Notes under the pieces: model-generated
What the model saw: the letters and a program-made list of their open reading frames with translations, nothing else
Database searches by the model: none
Told to the model about the DNA's origin: nothing
Assembly (NCBI GenBank): GCA_022791915.1
Contig: JAAWAB010000008.1
Location: 124,001 to 188,000 of the forward strand
DNA length: 64,000 nt
Reading direction: 5' to 3'
Source of the DNA: Clostridia bacterium
GTDB lineage: Bacteria > Bacillota > Clostridia > Christensenellales > Pumilibacteraceae
Shown: positions 38,065 to 46,352 of the stretch, one piece after another
Layout of the letters: each line of letters begins with the position of its first letter
How positions within the stretch are numbered: position 1 is the first letter of the stretch
Program-made: the position numbers and the translations under genes

Positions 38065-38140
38065 GTGCCATTAGCTCAGTTGGTAGAGCACCTGACTCTT
38101 AATCAGGGTGTCCAGAGTTCGAGCCTCTGATGGCGCACCA
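38065..38140 (+). tRNA. tRNA-Lys (CTT)
   Basis: 76 bases with encoded CCA. Acceptor GTGCCAT pairs with ATGGCGC (one wobble); anticodon loop CTCTTAA gives CTT. Eight bases after tRNA-Gly, so one transcript. Confidence 0.96.
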
Positions 38141-38141
38141 T

Positions 38142-38175
38142 AACGTAACCTTGTGAATATAGGTTGCGTTTTTTT
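38142..38175 (+). terminator. Terminator of the tRNA pair
   Basis: AACGTAACC (38142-38150) pairs with GGTTGCGTT (38162-38170, one wobble), followed by five more T residues. Confidence 0.85.
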
Positions 38176-38184
38176 AATTTCGGA

Positions 38185-38694
38185 TTATAATTCGATATTT
38201 GTATCGTAAACTTTATCAATCAGAATATACGGCAAATTGTATTTTTTGCAAAGTTGGAGATTGCGGGTGTTGTCCTGTATCAACTCGCTTTTATCGATTG
38301 TGTCATACAGGCGTTTTTCGATTATATTTTTGTATTGTATAATTTCGTCAAAATGGTTTTCTATATATTCGGCGCTCATGATAAGACAGCGGTATCGGAT
38401 TTCTTGCAAATCGTTCTTTTCAAAGTCTTTTTGCCAGTCGAAAGGAATGTAGCAGCCTTCTACAATCAGATTTTGCTTGTTTTCTATGGCGGTTTTTATG
38501 ATTTCTTTTACAATCGACCATAAGTAGGGCGTGAGTTCGGCATCGTTGTTTACCGTTAGCGAAGTTTGTCCGCTTCGGATTAAACCCATTTTCAAGTGGT
38601 CGATAGAAAAATACGGCATGTTGTATTTTTCCATCAGACGTTGTGCCAGCACGGTTTTGCCCGTATGTGTTGTTCCCGCAATCAAAACTATCAT
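38185..38694 (-). CDS. Small P-loop kinase-like protein
   Basis: 169 residues. Walker A is AGTTHTGKT at residues 6-14, followed by YFSIDHLKMGLI (a D-H/H-L substrate-side motif as in 2-phosphoglycerate kinase and adenylate kinase-like proteins) and LIVEGCYIPFDW (Walker B-like). Substrate unknown; the ATPase/kinase fold is clear. ATG without SD; TATACT ends six bases before it, so a leaderless message is predicted, as for the glycosylase gene nearby. Confidence 0.78.
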   Translation of the reverse strand: MIVLIAGTTHTGKTVLAQRLMEKYNMPYFSIDHLKMGLIRSGQTSLTVNNDAELTPYLWSIVKEIIKTAIENKQNLIVEGCYIPFDWQKDFEKNDLQEIRYRCLIMSAEYIENHFDEIIQYKNIIEKRLYDTIDKSELIQDNTRNLQLCKKYNLPYILIDKVYDTNIEL

Positions 38695-38700
38695 AAAAAC

Positions 38701-38729
38701 AGTATAGTAAAAATTGTAGCATTATGCAA
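38701..38729 (-). promoter_or_regulatory. Promoter placing +1 at the kinase start codon
   Basis: Minus strand TTGCAT (38729-38724), 17-base spacer, TATACT (38706-38701), then GTTTTT and ATG. Confidence 0.72.
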
Positions 38730-38896
38730 GTATATTGGTTAATTCGATACAAAAAAGCCTCGGTTGGGGGTTGTTTTGGGGGTCAGACCGAAAAAATCCG
38801 AATTGTTTGCAAGTTGATGTTGCAAGGATTGATATATGGTAGCGTTTATCGCGTAACGGAGTTTTTTGTTTATTTTAGGTTTCGTACCGTTTTGGT

Positions 38897-38925
38897 TTGC
38901 TTTTTCCGTTCGGGTATGTTACAAT
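38897..38925 (+). promoter_or_regulatory. Promoter of ruvX and the DUF1292 gene
   Basis: TTGCTT at 38897-38902, 17-base spacer, TACAAT at 38920-38925 with TGT before it. It follows about 165 bases (38730-38896) with no gene, only two G-rich runs near 38766-38783. The leader to 39059 can form a long-range stem, ATGCGGC (38944-38950) with GCCGCAT (38994-39000); function unknown. Confidence 0.7.
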
Positions 38926-39059
38926 AGCCGTATGATTGAAAATATGCGGCTTACTTTTATATATGCGTTTTTCGGTTGGTGCGTCGAAGTCGCGCCGCAT
39001 TGAAAGGGGAAGGGAGATAGAAAATACCCCGTGCAATCTTTGAACAAAAAGGAATAATC

Positions 39060-39500
39060 ATGAGAATTCTGGCAATAGATTACGGAGATGCCCGTATCGG
39101 GTTGGCGCTTTCCGACGAAAGCGAAACGCTGGCAAGCCCGATTGGAACATATCAGTCGCAAAGTATGCGCAAAGACATCGACTACATTGCGGGTGTGGCA
39201 AAAGAGAAGGGCGCGGGGCGGATTGTCGTGGGATTGCCCGTGAATATGGACGGAAGTATGGGCGAGAGAGCGAGCAAGACGCAGAGTTTCGGTAGCGTGC
39301 TCGAACGCGTGAGCGGGCTGAAAGTGGAATACAAAGACGAGCGGCTCACAACGGTGAGCGCCGAAAAAACGCTGATTGCGTGCAATATGCGGCGCGAAAA
39401 GCGCAAACAGGTTATCGATACGCTTTCCGCGCAAATCATACTGCAAAGTTATTTAGATGCGCAAAAACGTATGAAAGAACAAAATAAAAGCACGGAGTGA
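39060..39500 (+). CDS. ruvX: YqgF/RuvX family putative pre-16S rRNA nuclease / Holliday junction resolvase
   Basis: 146 residues, RNase H fold. Family motifs: ILAIDYGDARIGLALSD with the catalytic Asp, VVGLPVNMDGSMGERA, and YKDERLTTVSAEKTL with its acidic residue. In E. coli YqgF processes pre-16S rRNA; in other bacteria junction resolution is reported. Followed after six bases by a DUF1292 gene, the same order as yrrK-yrzB in Bacillus. Confidence 0.94.
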   Translation: MRILAIDYGDARIGLALSDESETLASPIGTYQSQSMRKDIDYIAGVAKEKGAGRIVVGLPVNMDGSMGERASKTQSFGSVLERVSGLKVEYKDERLTTVSAEKTLIACNMRREKRKQVIDTLSAQIILQSYLDAQKRMKEQNKSTE

Positions 39501-39506
39501 ATCAAA

Positions 39507-39911
39507 ATGGAAGAAAAAGAACAGGCAAACGTACAGATTTTCGAAGAAGAATCGGTAATCGAACTTTTTGACGAGAACGAGAAAGCGGTGGAATTCCGTG
39601 AAATCGCCAGTATCGAGTTGGACGGCAGATTTTACGAATTATTGCAACCCGTGGAGCCGTTGGAAGGAATCGGAGAGGACGAAGCGGTTATTTTTGAGTA
39701 CACACAGGGCGAAAGCGAGGACGAGCGCAATTTTACGCCCCTTTTCGACGAACAGCTTTTGGAACGCGTGTTCAACGAGTATTTGAAAGCGGTGAGCGAC
39801 CACGACTGCGGATGCTGTGATTGCGATTGCGACGATTGTCACGGCGACCACGAATGCGACTGCGACGGCGAGCATGACTGCGATTGCGGGTGTAAGCACC
39901 ACGAAAAATAA
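39507..39911 (+). CDS. DUF1292 (YrzB-like) protein with Cys/His/Asp-rich tail
   Basis: 134 residues. The first ~95 are the DUF1292 beta-rich domain (VIELFDENEKAVEFREIASIELDGRFYELLQPVE...EAVIFEYTQG). Residues 98-134 are an added tail with 11 Cys and 6 His among Asp and Gly (for example CGCCDCDCDDC and CDCGCKHH). The tail has no zinc-ribbon spacing that can be named; it looks like a metal-binding or metallothionein-like extension. Context with ruvX supports the core call. Confidence 0.85.
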   Translation: MEEKEQANVQIFEEESVIELFDENEKAVEFREIASIELDGRFYELLQPVEPLEGIGEDEAVIFEYTQGESEDERNFTPLFDEQLLERVFNEYLKAVSDHDCGCCDCDCDDCHGDHECDCDGEHDCDCGCKHHEK

Positions 39912-39940
39912 CGGACGAAAAGCGTTTGAGGGTATTCGTT

Positions 39941-40034
39941 GTATGCATAGCAGCGGGGTGGGTATGTATGCCATGCATACCCCACTCTGATGCATGGCTA
40001 TACGCGTAGCCATGCATCGTATGCATACCCCCCC
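39941..40034. repeat. Cluster of ATGCAT-based palindromes
   Basis: In the 418-base gap between the DUF1292 gene and rpsB. GGGTATGTATG/CATGCATACCC (39960-39982) forms a hairpin with one central base; GATGCATGGCTA (39989-40000) and TAGCCATGCATC (40007-40018) form a perfect 12-pair stem with a six-base loop; GTATGCATAC (40019-40028) is a further palindrome followed by a C-run. No transposase is nearby. Outer arms can also pair with each other (39960-39966 with 40025-40031). The rest of the gap (40035-40177) is purine-rich with no gene. Confidence 0.75.
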
Positions 40035-40177
40035 TTCTGTGACGGCAAGCGGAGAAGGGAGAAACGGCGGAGAGAGCGACGGAGAATTTGCGAATCGGCG
40101 GAACGGAAAAAGATAAAACGATAAAGCGGAAAGAAAAAAGGCGGCAAAAATTTGTTTGGCAAATTCCGTGAAATCGT

Positions 40178-40206
40178 TTGCTTTCCGCGGCGCAATGTGA
40201 TATAAT
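40178..40206 (+). promoter_or_regulatory. Promoter of rpsB-tsf
   Basis: TTGCTT at 40178-40183, 17-base spacer ending TGA, TATAAT at 40201-40206 (extended -10). It leaves a ~115-base leader, in line with regulated r-protein genes, but no known S2-binding structure is recognised. Confidence 0.8.
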
Positions 40207-40329
40207 TGTTCAGGTTTGAAATACACACCCGTTCGGATTCGTTTTTCTGTTGGGTAAGGTAAATTTTTTGCATGCCTTATTCTTAAAGCGGAGTTGAGGG
40301 GCGGGGAGGTATAAACAGGAGGTAAAAAA

Positions 40330-41154
40330 ATGGCAAACGTTGTTTCGATGAAACAACTTCTGGAAGCGGGCGTGCACTTCGGGCACCCGACCAGAAAGTG
40401 GAACCCCAAGATGAAGAAGTACATCTACACGGCGAGAAACGATATTTATATTATCAATCTCGAAAAAACCGTGGGATTGATTGACGAAGCGTATGCGTTC
40501 GTTAAAGAGATTGCCGCAAGCGGTAAGAATATTCTTTTTGTGGGTACCAAAAAGCAGGCGCAAGAGGCGATTGCACAGGAAGCGACCAAATGCGGCATGT
40601 TTTACATGAAATCCCGTTGGTTGGGCGGCACGCTCACCAACTTTACGACCATTCGTTCGCGTATCGAGCGGCTTAATAAGCTCAATCAGATGGAAAAAAT
40701 GAACGAATTCAACGTGCTTCCCAAAAAGGAAGTAATGAAGTTGATTGCCGAACGCGATAAATTGGAAGAGAATTTGGGCGGTATTAAAGATATGCGCACG
40801 TTGCCCGGCGCGTTGTTTGTGGTTGACCCGCAAAAAGAACACCTTGCCGTGGCGGAAGCGCGCAGCTTGAACATTCCCATTGTGGGCATTGTGGATACCA
40901 ACTGCGACCCCGACGAAGTGGATTACGTGATTCCCGGTAACGACGACGCGATTCGCGCCATTAAACTCATTGCGGGCGCTATGGCGGATGCGGTAATCGA
41001 GGCGCGCGAAGGCGAGGAAGGACTTGCCGCACGCCGTCAGATTGAGGCGCAGATGGCGGAAGAGAAAGAAAAGGCGGAAGCCGCGGCGCGCGAACAGGCG
41101 AACGAAGAGGCGGCGCCCGCACAACCCGAGCAGACGGAAACGGAATCGGTGTAA
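40330..41154 (+). CDS. rpsB: 30S ribosomal protein S2
   Basis: 274 residues. [31 protein letters not shown] and [13 protein letters not shown] are invariant S2 segments. The last ~45 residues are a Glu/Ala/Gln-rich tail, longer than in Bacillus S2. AGGAGG at 40317-40322. Followed by tsf after 15 bases. Confidence 0.98.
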   Translation: MANVVSMKQLLEAGVHFGHPTRKWNPKMKKYIYTARNDIYIINLEKTVGLIDEAYAFVKEIAASGKNILFVGTKKQAQEAIAQEATKCGMFYMKSRWLGGTLTNFTTIRSRIERLNKLNQMEKMNEFNVLPKKEVMKLIAERDKLEENLGGIKDMRTLPGALFVVDPQKEHLAVAEARSLNIPIVGIVDTNCDPDEVDYVIPGNDDAIRAIKLIAGAMADAVIEAREGEEGLAARRQIEAQMAEEKEKAEAAAREQANEEAAPAQPEQTETESV

Positions 41155-41169
41155 AAAGGAGAAAACAAA

Positions 41170-42093
41170 ATGGCTTTTACGGCAAAAGACGTAGCAAAAT
41201 TGAGAGAGCAGACGGGCGCGGGCATGATGGACTGCAAAAAGGCGTTGACCGCGACCGACGGCGATATGGAAAAAGCGGCGGAATTTCTGCGCGAACAGGG
41301 CGTAAACATTGCGGCGAAAAAGGCGTCGCGTATTGCGAGCGAAGGCATTGTTGCGGCGTATGTGAGCGCGGACGGTAAAATCGGCGCGTTGGCGGAAGTG
41401 AACTGCGAATCCGACTTTGTTGCCAAATCGGAACCGTTTTTGGAATTGGGCGCGGCAGTTGCCCGCCGGGTAGCGGAAACCAATCCGCAAGACGTGGAAA
41501 CGTTGTTGGCGTCTTGCGTGAACGGGGCAACCGTAACCGACCTTGTGAACAATGCGACCGCGAAAATCGGCGAAAAACTTTCGGTGCGTCGGTTTGTGCG
41601 TTTTGCTTTGAACGGCAACGGTAAGCAGGAATACTATTTGCACATGGGCGGCAAAATCGGCGTATTGTTGGAAACGGAAACCGAAAAGGACCTTTCGGGC
41701 AATGCCGAATTTAATACGATGTGCCACGATATTGCCATGCATATTGCGGCAACGGCGCCCCGATATGTGTATCCCGACGAAGTGCCTGCCGAGGAAACCG
41801 ACCGCGAGAAGGAAATTTTGACGGCGCAGGCGCTCAACGAGGGTAAGAAACCCGAACTTGTGGAGCGGGTGATTGCGGGACGTATTAAAAAATTCTACAA
41901 AGAAATCTGCCTGACCGAGCAGGAATTTGTGAAAAACCCCGATTTGACCGTCGGGCAGTTGGTTGCCGATTTTGGAAAGAAAGCGGGATGTGCGGTGAAA
42001 ATCGTACGGTTTGCTTCTTTCGTAATGGGCGAAGGGTTGGAAAAGAAGGTTGACAATCTCGCCGAAGAGGTTGCCAAGATTCAAAACAAATAA
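41170..42093 (+). CDS. tsf: Elongation factor Ts
   Basis: 307 residues. N-terminal UBA-like domain with LREQTGAGMMDCKKALTATDGDMEKA, then ASEGIVAAYV and LAEVNCESDFVA, the segments that touch EF-Tu. Two core subdomains are both present. It recycles EF-Tu-GDP. A terminator follows 18 bases after the stop. Confidence 0.98.
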   Translation: MAFTAKDVAKLREQTGAGMMDCKKALTATDGDMEKAAEFLREQGVNIAAKKASRIASEGIVAAYVSADGKIGALAEVNCESDFVAKSEPFLELGAAVARRVAETNPQDVETLLASCVNGATVTDLVNNATAKIGEKLSVRRFVRFALNGNGKQEYYLHMGGKIGVLLETETEKDLSGNAEFNTMCHDIAMHIAATAPRYVYPDEVPAEETDREKEILTAQALNEGKKPELVERVIAGRIKKFYKEICLTEQEFVKNPDLTVGQLVADFGKKAGCAVKIVRFASFVMGEGLEKKVDNLAEEVAKIQNK

Positions 42094-42111
42094 GCATTGC
42101 GGTATGATTAC

Positions 42112-42143
42112 GGGACACCGAGTTTTTGGTGTCCCATTCTTTT
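42112..42143 (+). terminator. Terminator after tsf
   Basis: GGGACACC (42112-42119) pairs with GGTGTCCC (42128-42135), then ATTCTTTT. Confidence 0.85.
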
Positions 42144-42306
42144 ATGTATGGGAACACGTATTTCAGAGCTACCGTGCTACGCGATACGACTTGCGTCGTG
42201 TAAAGCGATTTGTGCCGTTTTAGTATGCTTGGACGGGTGGTTGCGCGTTCGGCGGGTGGCTGTGACAAAAAACGATATAAGTTATAAGACGGGAGGTTAA
42301 GAGAAA

Positions 42307-43002
42307 ATGTATAAGCGGATACTGTTGAAAATCAGCGGCGAGGCGCTTGCGGGCGATAAGAACGTGGGGATAGACCCCGCTATGGTGGAACACGTTGTGT
42401 CGCAGTTGGTGGAACTGCACAATTCGGGGTTGGAAATTGCCGTCGTGGTAGGCGGGGGGAATTTCTGGCGCGGACGGCAGGGGACGAATATGGACCGCGT
42501 AACCGCCGACCACATGGGCATGCTTGCCACCATAATGAACGCGTTGGCGCTTTCGGACGCTATCGAAAAAAAGGGAGTGCCCACGCGCGTGCAGACGGCG
42601 CTTTCCATACCGTCGGTTGCCGAGCCGTATATTTTGCGCAAGGCGCTCAAACATTTCGAGTGCGGCAGAATTGTGATTTTTGCCTGCGGAACGGGCAATC
42701 CGTATTTTTCCACCGATTCGGGCGCCGCGCTCCGTGCCGCCGAAATCAAGGCGGACGTACTCTTGATGGCGAAGAACGTGGACGGATTATACGACAGCGA
42801 CCCCAAACTGAATCCCGCCGCGAAGAAATTCGATAAAATTTCGTATATGGACGTGATAAACAAGGATTTGCACCTGATGGACATTACAAGCATTACGATG
42901 TGCATGGAAAACAGTATTCCCATTATCGCCTTTGGGTTGAACAGCGAAAAAGGGTTGGTTCGTGCGGCAATGGGCGAAAAAGTGGGTACGATTATCGCTT
43001 GA
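42307..43002 (+). CDS. pyrH: UMP kinase
   Basis: 231 residues. YKRILLKISGEALAG opens the protein, followed by VVGGGNFWRG and the uridylate-binding region. It makes UDP from UMP; the bacterial hexameric enzyme is unrelated to eukaryotic UMP kinase. GGGAGG lies at about 42290. The 163 bases between the tsf terminator and this gene hold no clear promoter. Confidence 0.97.
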   Translation: MYKRILLKISGEALAGDKNVGIDPAMVEHVVSQLVELHNSGLEIAVVVGGGNFWRGRQGTNMDRVTADHMGMLATIMNALALSDAIEKKGVPTRVQTALSIPSVAEPYILRKALKHFECGRIVIFACGTGNPYFSTDSGAALRAAEIKADVLLMAKNVDGLYDSDPKLNPAAKKFDKISYMDVINKDLHLMDITSITMCMENSIPIIAFGLNSEKGLVRAAMGEKVGTIIA

Positions 43003-43008
43003 AAACAG

Positions 43009-43037
43009 TTGTCTAATCGCGGAAATTTTGATATAAT
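43009..43037 (+). promoter_or_regulatory. Promoter upstream of frr
   Basis: TTGTCT at 43009-43014, 17-base spacer ending TGA, TATAAT at 43032-43037 (extended -10). It begins seven bases after the pyrH stop and can drive the long frr-uppS-cdsA-dxr-rseP-ispG run. Confidence 0.82.
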
Positions 43038-43069
43038 GGAATACAAGAATAATCCAATCGGAGGAAAGT

Positions 43070-43645
43070 ATGGCAATCAGCAATCCGCAAGTAAAAGAAG
43101 AATTCGATAAATACGAAAACAAGCTCAACAAGGCGTTCGACCACTTGAAGTCGGAATTTTTATCCATTCGCGCGGGGCGCGCCAATCCGCAAGTTCTGAA
43201 CAAAATCACGGTGGACTATTACGGTACCCCTACGCAGTTATCGCAGATGGCGACGATTACCGTTCCCGAGGCGCGAATGCTTGTGATTTCACTGTACGAC
43301 GTGAGCATGTTGCGCGAAGTGGTGAAAGCAATCAACGCGTCCGATATAGGAATCAATCCTACCGACGACGGCAAGACCATTCGGCTTGTGTTTCCGCAAC
43401 TGACCGAAGAACGCCGCCGCGACCTGACAAAACAGGTGAAAAAGATTTCGGAAGAAACCAAAGTGGTACTTCGGAACGAACGCCGCGATATTATGGATAG
43501 CTTAAAAAAGCTAAAAAAGGATAACATTGTAACCGAGGACGAAGTTTCTTCGTACGAGAAAGATATACAAAAGACGCTCGATAAATTTATTGAGTGTGTG
43601 GATAAATTGCTCAAAGACAAGGAAGCCGAAATTCTTGAAATCTGA
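43070..43645 (+). CDS. frr: Ribosome recycling factor
   Basis: 191 residues. LRAGRANPQVL-type motif (SIRAGRANPQVLNKI), VPEARMLVISLYD and the Arg-rich LTEERRRDLTKQVKK helix are diagnostic. With EF-G it splits post-termination ribosomes. GGAGG before the ATG. uppS starts inside its last codons. Confidence 0.98.
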   Translation: MAISNPQVKEEFDKYENKLNKAFDHLKSEFLSIRAGRANPQVLNKITVDYYGTPTQLSQMATITVPEARMLVISLYDVSMLREVVKAINASDIGINPTDDGKTIRLVFPQLTEERRRDLTKQVKKISEETKVVLRNERRDIMDSLKKLKKDNIVTEDEVSSYEKDIQKTLDKFIECVDKLLKDKEAEILEI

Positions 43646-44339
43646 CCGATTGCCCGACAAATTACCGCGTCATATCGCCTTTATTATGGACGGAAACGGA
43701 CGGTGGGCGAAACGACGTTTGTTGCCGCGCAAAGCGGGACACCGCGAAGGCGTGAAAACGCTGCGCAAAATCGTGGACGAGTGTTTTCGCGCGGGGATTC
43801 CGTTTGTTACGCTTTACGCCTTTTCCACCGAAAACAAGGAGCGCCCCGCCGACGAGGTGGAAACGTTGTTTTCGCTGATGAAAGAGTATTTTACCGAATT
43901 TTTGGGCGAAATGCTCGAAAAGGGGATTCGCATTACCGTGATGGGGGACTTGTCATATTTCCCCGCGGATTTGCGTAGTATTATCGGGGACGCCGTACAA
44001 AAAAGCAAAGATTGCACGGACAGCACGCTCAACATAGCGCTCAACTACGGGGCGCGTTCGGAAATCGTGCGAGCGGTGAACGCGGCGGTGGAGCAGGGAA
44101 AACCCGTGGACGAAACGTCGTTTTCCCGATTGTTGTATACGGCGGATTTACCCGACCCCGACTTGGTTGTGCGCACGAGCGGGGAGGCGCGGTTGAGCAA
44201 TTTCATGCTTTGGCAATGTGCGTACAGCGAATTGTTTTTTGTGAAAACGCTGTGGCCCGATTTCGGAAAAAAAGAATTATACGAGGTATTGAACGGTTAC
44301 GCGGCGCGTGACCGCAGGTTCGGAAAAGTCAAACAATGA
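43635..44339 (+). CDS. uppS: Undecaprenyl diphosphate synthase
   Basis: 234 residues from a TTG at 43635 that overlaps frr by 11 bases, with GGAAG nine bases upstream; no ATG is available before the HIAFIMDGNGRWAKRR motif. That motif, the GHREGVKTLR segment and PDLVVRTSGEARLSNFMLWQ are the cis-prenyltransferase signatures. It makes the lipid carrier for peptidoglycan. Its stop overlaps cdsA (ATGA). Confidence 0.96.
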   Translation: MKSDRLPDKLPRHIAFIMDGNGRWAKRRLLPRKAGHREGVKTLRKIVDECFRAGIPFVTLYAFSTENKERPADEVETLFSLMKEYFTEFLGEMLEKGIRITVMGDLSYFPADLRSIIGDAVQKSKDCTDSTLNIALNYGARSEIVRAVNAAVEQGKPVDETSFSRLLYTADLPDPDLVVRTSGEARLSNFMLWQCAYSELFFVKTLWPDFGKKELYEVLNGYAARDRRFGKVKQ

Positions 44340-45199
44340 AAACACGTTCTCTGACAGCTATATTGATTGCGGCGGTTTATATAGGAACGGTGCTTTTATC
44401 GGTGTATCTCAACGCTGTTTTTTACGACATTTTCGTGTTGATGATTGCCGTGGGCGCGGGGTTGGAAATTTGCCGTGCGCTTGAAAAGAAGTATCCGCCC
44501 GCAGTGGACCTTTTTGTGGTGTTATATGCCTTTTTGGGATATATAGCCTTCTTTTTGATAGAAAAATATCTTGCGGCGGGGCTGGGACTTGCGGGCTTTT
44601 TCGGCGTTTTGGCGGTGATGGCGGCTATTTGCTTTATTTACTGCGGCGCAAGCAAAACGAAAACGCGTCGTAACGCCGTGACTACGTTGCTTGCCATGAT
44701 ATATCCCGTTACTATTTTAGTGTACATGTTGGAAATCAATTATTTTCCCGATTCGTTCCGTGTGAGCGCCATTTTATTTGTGTTTATTGTGTCGTGTTTG
44801 ACCGATACGTTTGCCTATTTAATCGGTTCGTTACTCAAAGGACCTAAACTCTGCCCCAAAATCAGTCCCAAAAAGACGGTTTCGGGGGCAATCGGCGGAC
44901 TGTTGGGCGGCATAGGAGGCGGCGCGATTGTATACATGTTTGCGCGATTCGGCTGGCTGGGGTGCGGAATGTTTGCGCATGGGCAGATTGCCAACATTGT
45001 GCATTTTCTCATGCTCGGATTTTTGGGTTCGGTGTTCGACCAAATCGGCGACCTTGTGGCGTCGTACTTTAAGAGAAAGTGCGGAATCAAAGACTACGGC
45101 ACGCTTTTGCCGGGACACGGCGGCGTTTTGGACAGAGTGGACGGCATGATGTTCAACGCCGTGGTGATTTACATTTATTTAAGTTTTCTTTTGATTTGA
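44336..45199 (+). CDS. cdsA: Phosphatidate cytidylyltransferase
   Basis: 287 residues with about eight membrane helices. The C-terminal signature is complete: [38 protein letters not shown], and [25 protein letters not shown] precedes it. It makes CDP-diacylglycerol. Four-base overlap with uppS; one base before dxr. Confidence 0.97.
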   Translation: [287 protein letters not shown]

Positions 45200-45200
45200 T

Positions 45201-46352
45201 ATGAAAAGAATCGCCGTTTTGGGCAGTACCGGCTTTATCGGCACACAGGCACTGCAAGTTATAGAAAATCACCCCGAAAAGTTCAAGGTGGTGGCGCTTA
45301 CCGCAAATTCGAGTGCAGACCTTTTGGTTGCGCAAGCGAAAAAGTTCCGTCCCGAATATGTGGGCGTTTGCGACGAAAAGGCGTATGCCGACGTGCGCGA
45401 CGCGCTTGGGGGCGAGCGGTGCGAAATGGGTTGCGGAGACGACTGTTTGATACGGGCGGCAACGTGCGATTGCGACGTTGTGCTTGTGGCGGTTGTGGGG
45501 TGCGTGGGACTCAAAGGCGTGCTGGCGGCAATCGGTGCGGGCAAGACGGTGGCTTTGGCGAACAAAGAATCGTTGGTTGCGGCGGGCGAACTGGTAATGC
45601 GACGCGCGCGGGAAAAAGGGGTTGCCGTTCTTCCCGTAGACAGCGAGCATTCCGCCGTGTGGCAATGTTTGCACGGCGGCAGAAGGGAGGACGTGCGGCG
45701 GCTGATATTGACGGCGAGCGGCGGACCGTTTTACCGTGCGAGCGAGAGAGAGCTGCGCGACGTAACGCCCGAGCGGGCGGTGCAACACCCTACCTGGCGC
45801 ATGGGAAAAAAGATTTCGGTTGACAGCGCCACCATGATGAACAAGGGGTTGGAAATCATAGAGGCGCGCTGGCTGTTCGACACGATGAACATAGAGTACG
45901 TGATTCACCCGCAAAGCATTATACATTCCATGGTGGAATTTGCCGACGGCGCGGTGCTTGCGCAGATGTCGTATCCCGATATGCGGCTACCCATACAGTT
46001 GGCGTTTTCGTATCCCGAGCGGTTGCCGACCGATATCCGTCCGCTTCCGCTGACCGAGTTGACTTTTTTACCGCCGCGGGAGGACGTTTTTCGGTTACCC
46101 GCGCTTGCCGTGCACAGTCTGAAAACGGGCGGAACGGCGCCTGCCGTTCTGAATGCGGCGAACGAAGCGGCGGTAGCGTTGTTTTTAAGCGGAAAAATCG
46201 CTTTTACCGATATTGCGTTGCTAGTGGAAAAGACGCTTGCATCGGCGAGGGTGCGGAACTATACGAACGAAGAAGAAATTTTTGCGACGCACAAAGAAAT
46301 TTTCGATAAACTGATGACGGACTATAACGTATCGGACGGAGAGAAGGGTTGA
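45201..46352 (+). CDS. dxr: 1-deoxy-D-xylulose 5-phosphate reductoisomerase
   Basis: 383 residues. NADPH-binding LGSTGFIGTQAL at the start, ALANKESLVAAGELV, PVDSEHSAVWQCL with metal-site Asp/Glu, and KISVDSATMMNKGLE. It makes 2-C-methyl-erythritol 4-phosphate, so the isoprenoid route is the MEP pathway, consistent with ispG three genes on. Confidence 0.98.
   Translation: MKRIAVLGSTGFIGTQALQVIENHPEKFKVVALTANSSADLLVAQAKKFRPEYVGVCDEKAYADVRDALGGERCEMGCGDDCLIRAATCDCDVVLVAVVGCVGLKGVLAAIGAGKTVALANKESLVAAGELVMRRAREKGVAVLPVDSEHSAVWQCLHGGRREDVRRLILTASGGPFYRASERELRDVTPERAVQHPTWRMGKKISVDSATMMNKGLEIIEARWLFDTMNIEYVIHPQSIIHSMVEFADGAVLAQMSYPDMRLPIQLAFSYPERLPTDIRPLPLTELTFLPPREDVFRLPALAVHSLKTGGTAPAVLNAANEAAVALFLSGKIAFTDIALLVEKTLASARVRNYTNEEEIFATHKEIFDKLMTDYNVSDGEKG

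Noticed and set aside
38766..38783. Possible G-quadruplex in the G-rich gap before ruvX
   Set aside because: Only two long G-runs are present; four are needed for a stable intramolecular quadruplex.
39941..40034. The palindrome cluster as a CRISPR array or insertion sequence ends
   Set aside because: No regular repeat-spacer pattern, no transposase gene and no target-site duplication can be seen.
40210..42084. A 624-codon open frame on the minus strand opposite rpsB and tsf
   Set aside because: It covers two highly conserved genes, has no SD or promoter, and its Arg/His/Phe-rich product resembles no family. Codon bias of the plus strand keeps the antisense frame open.
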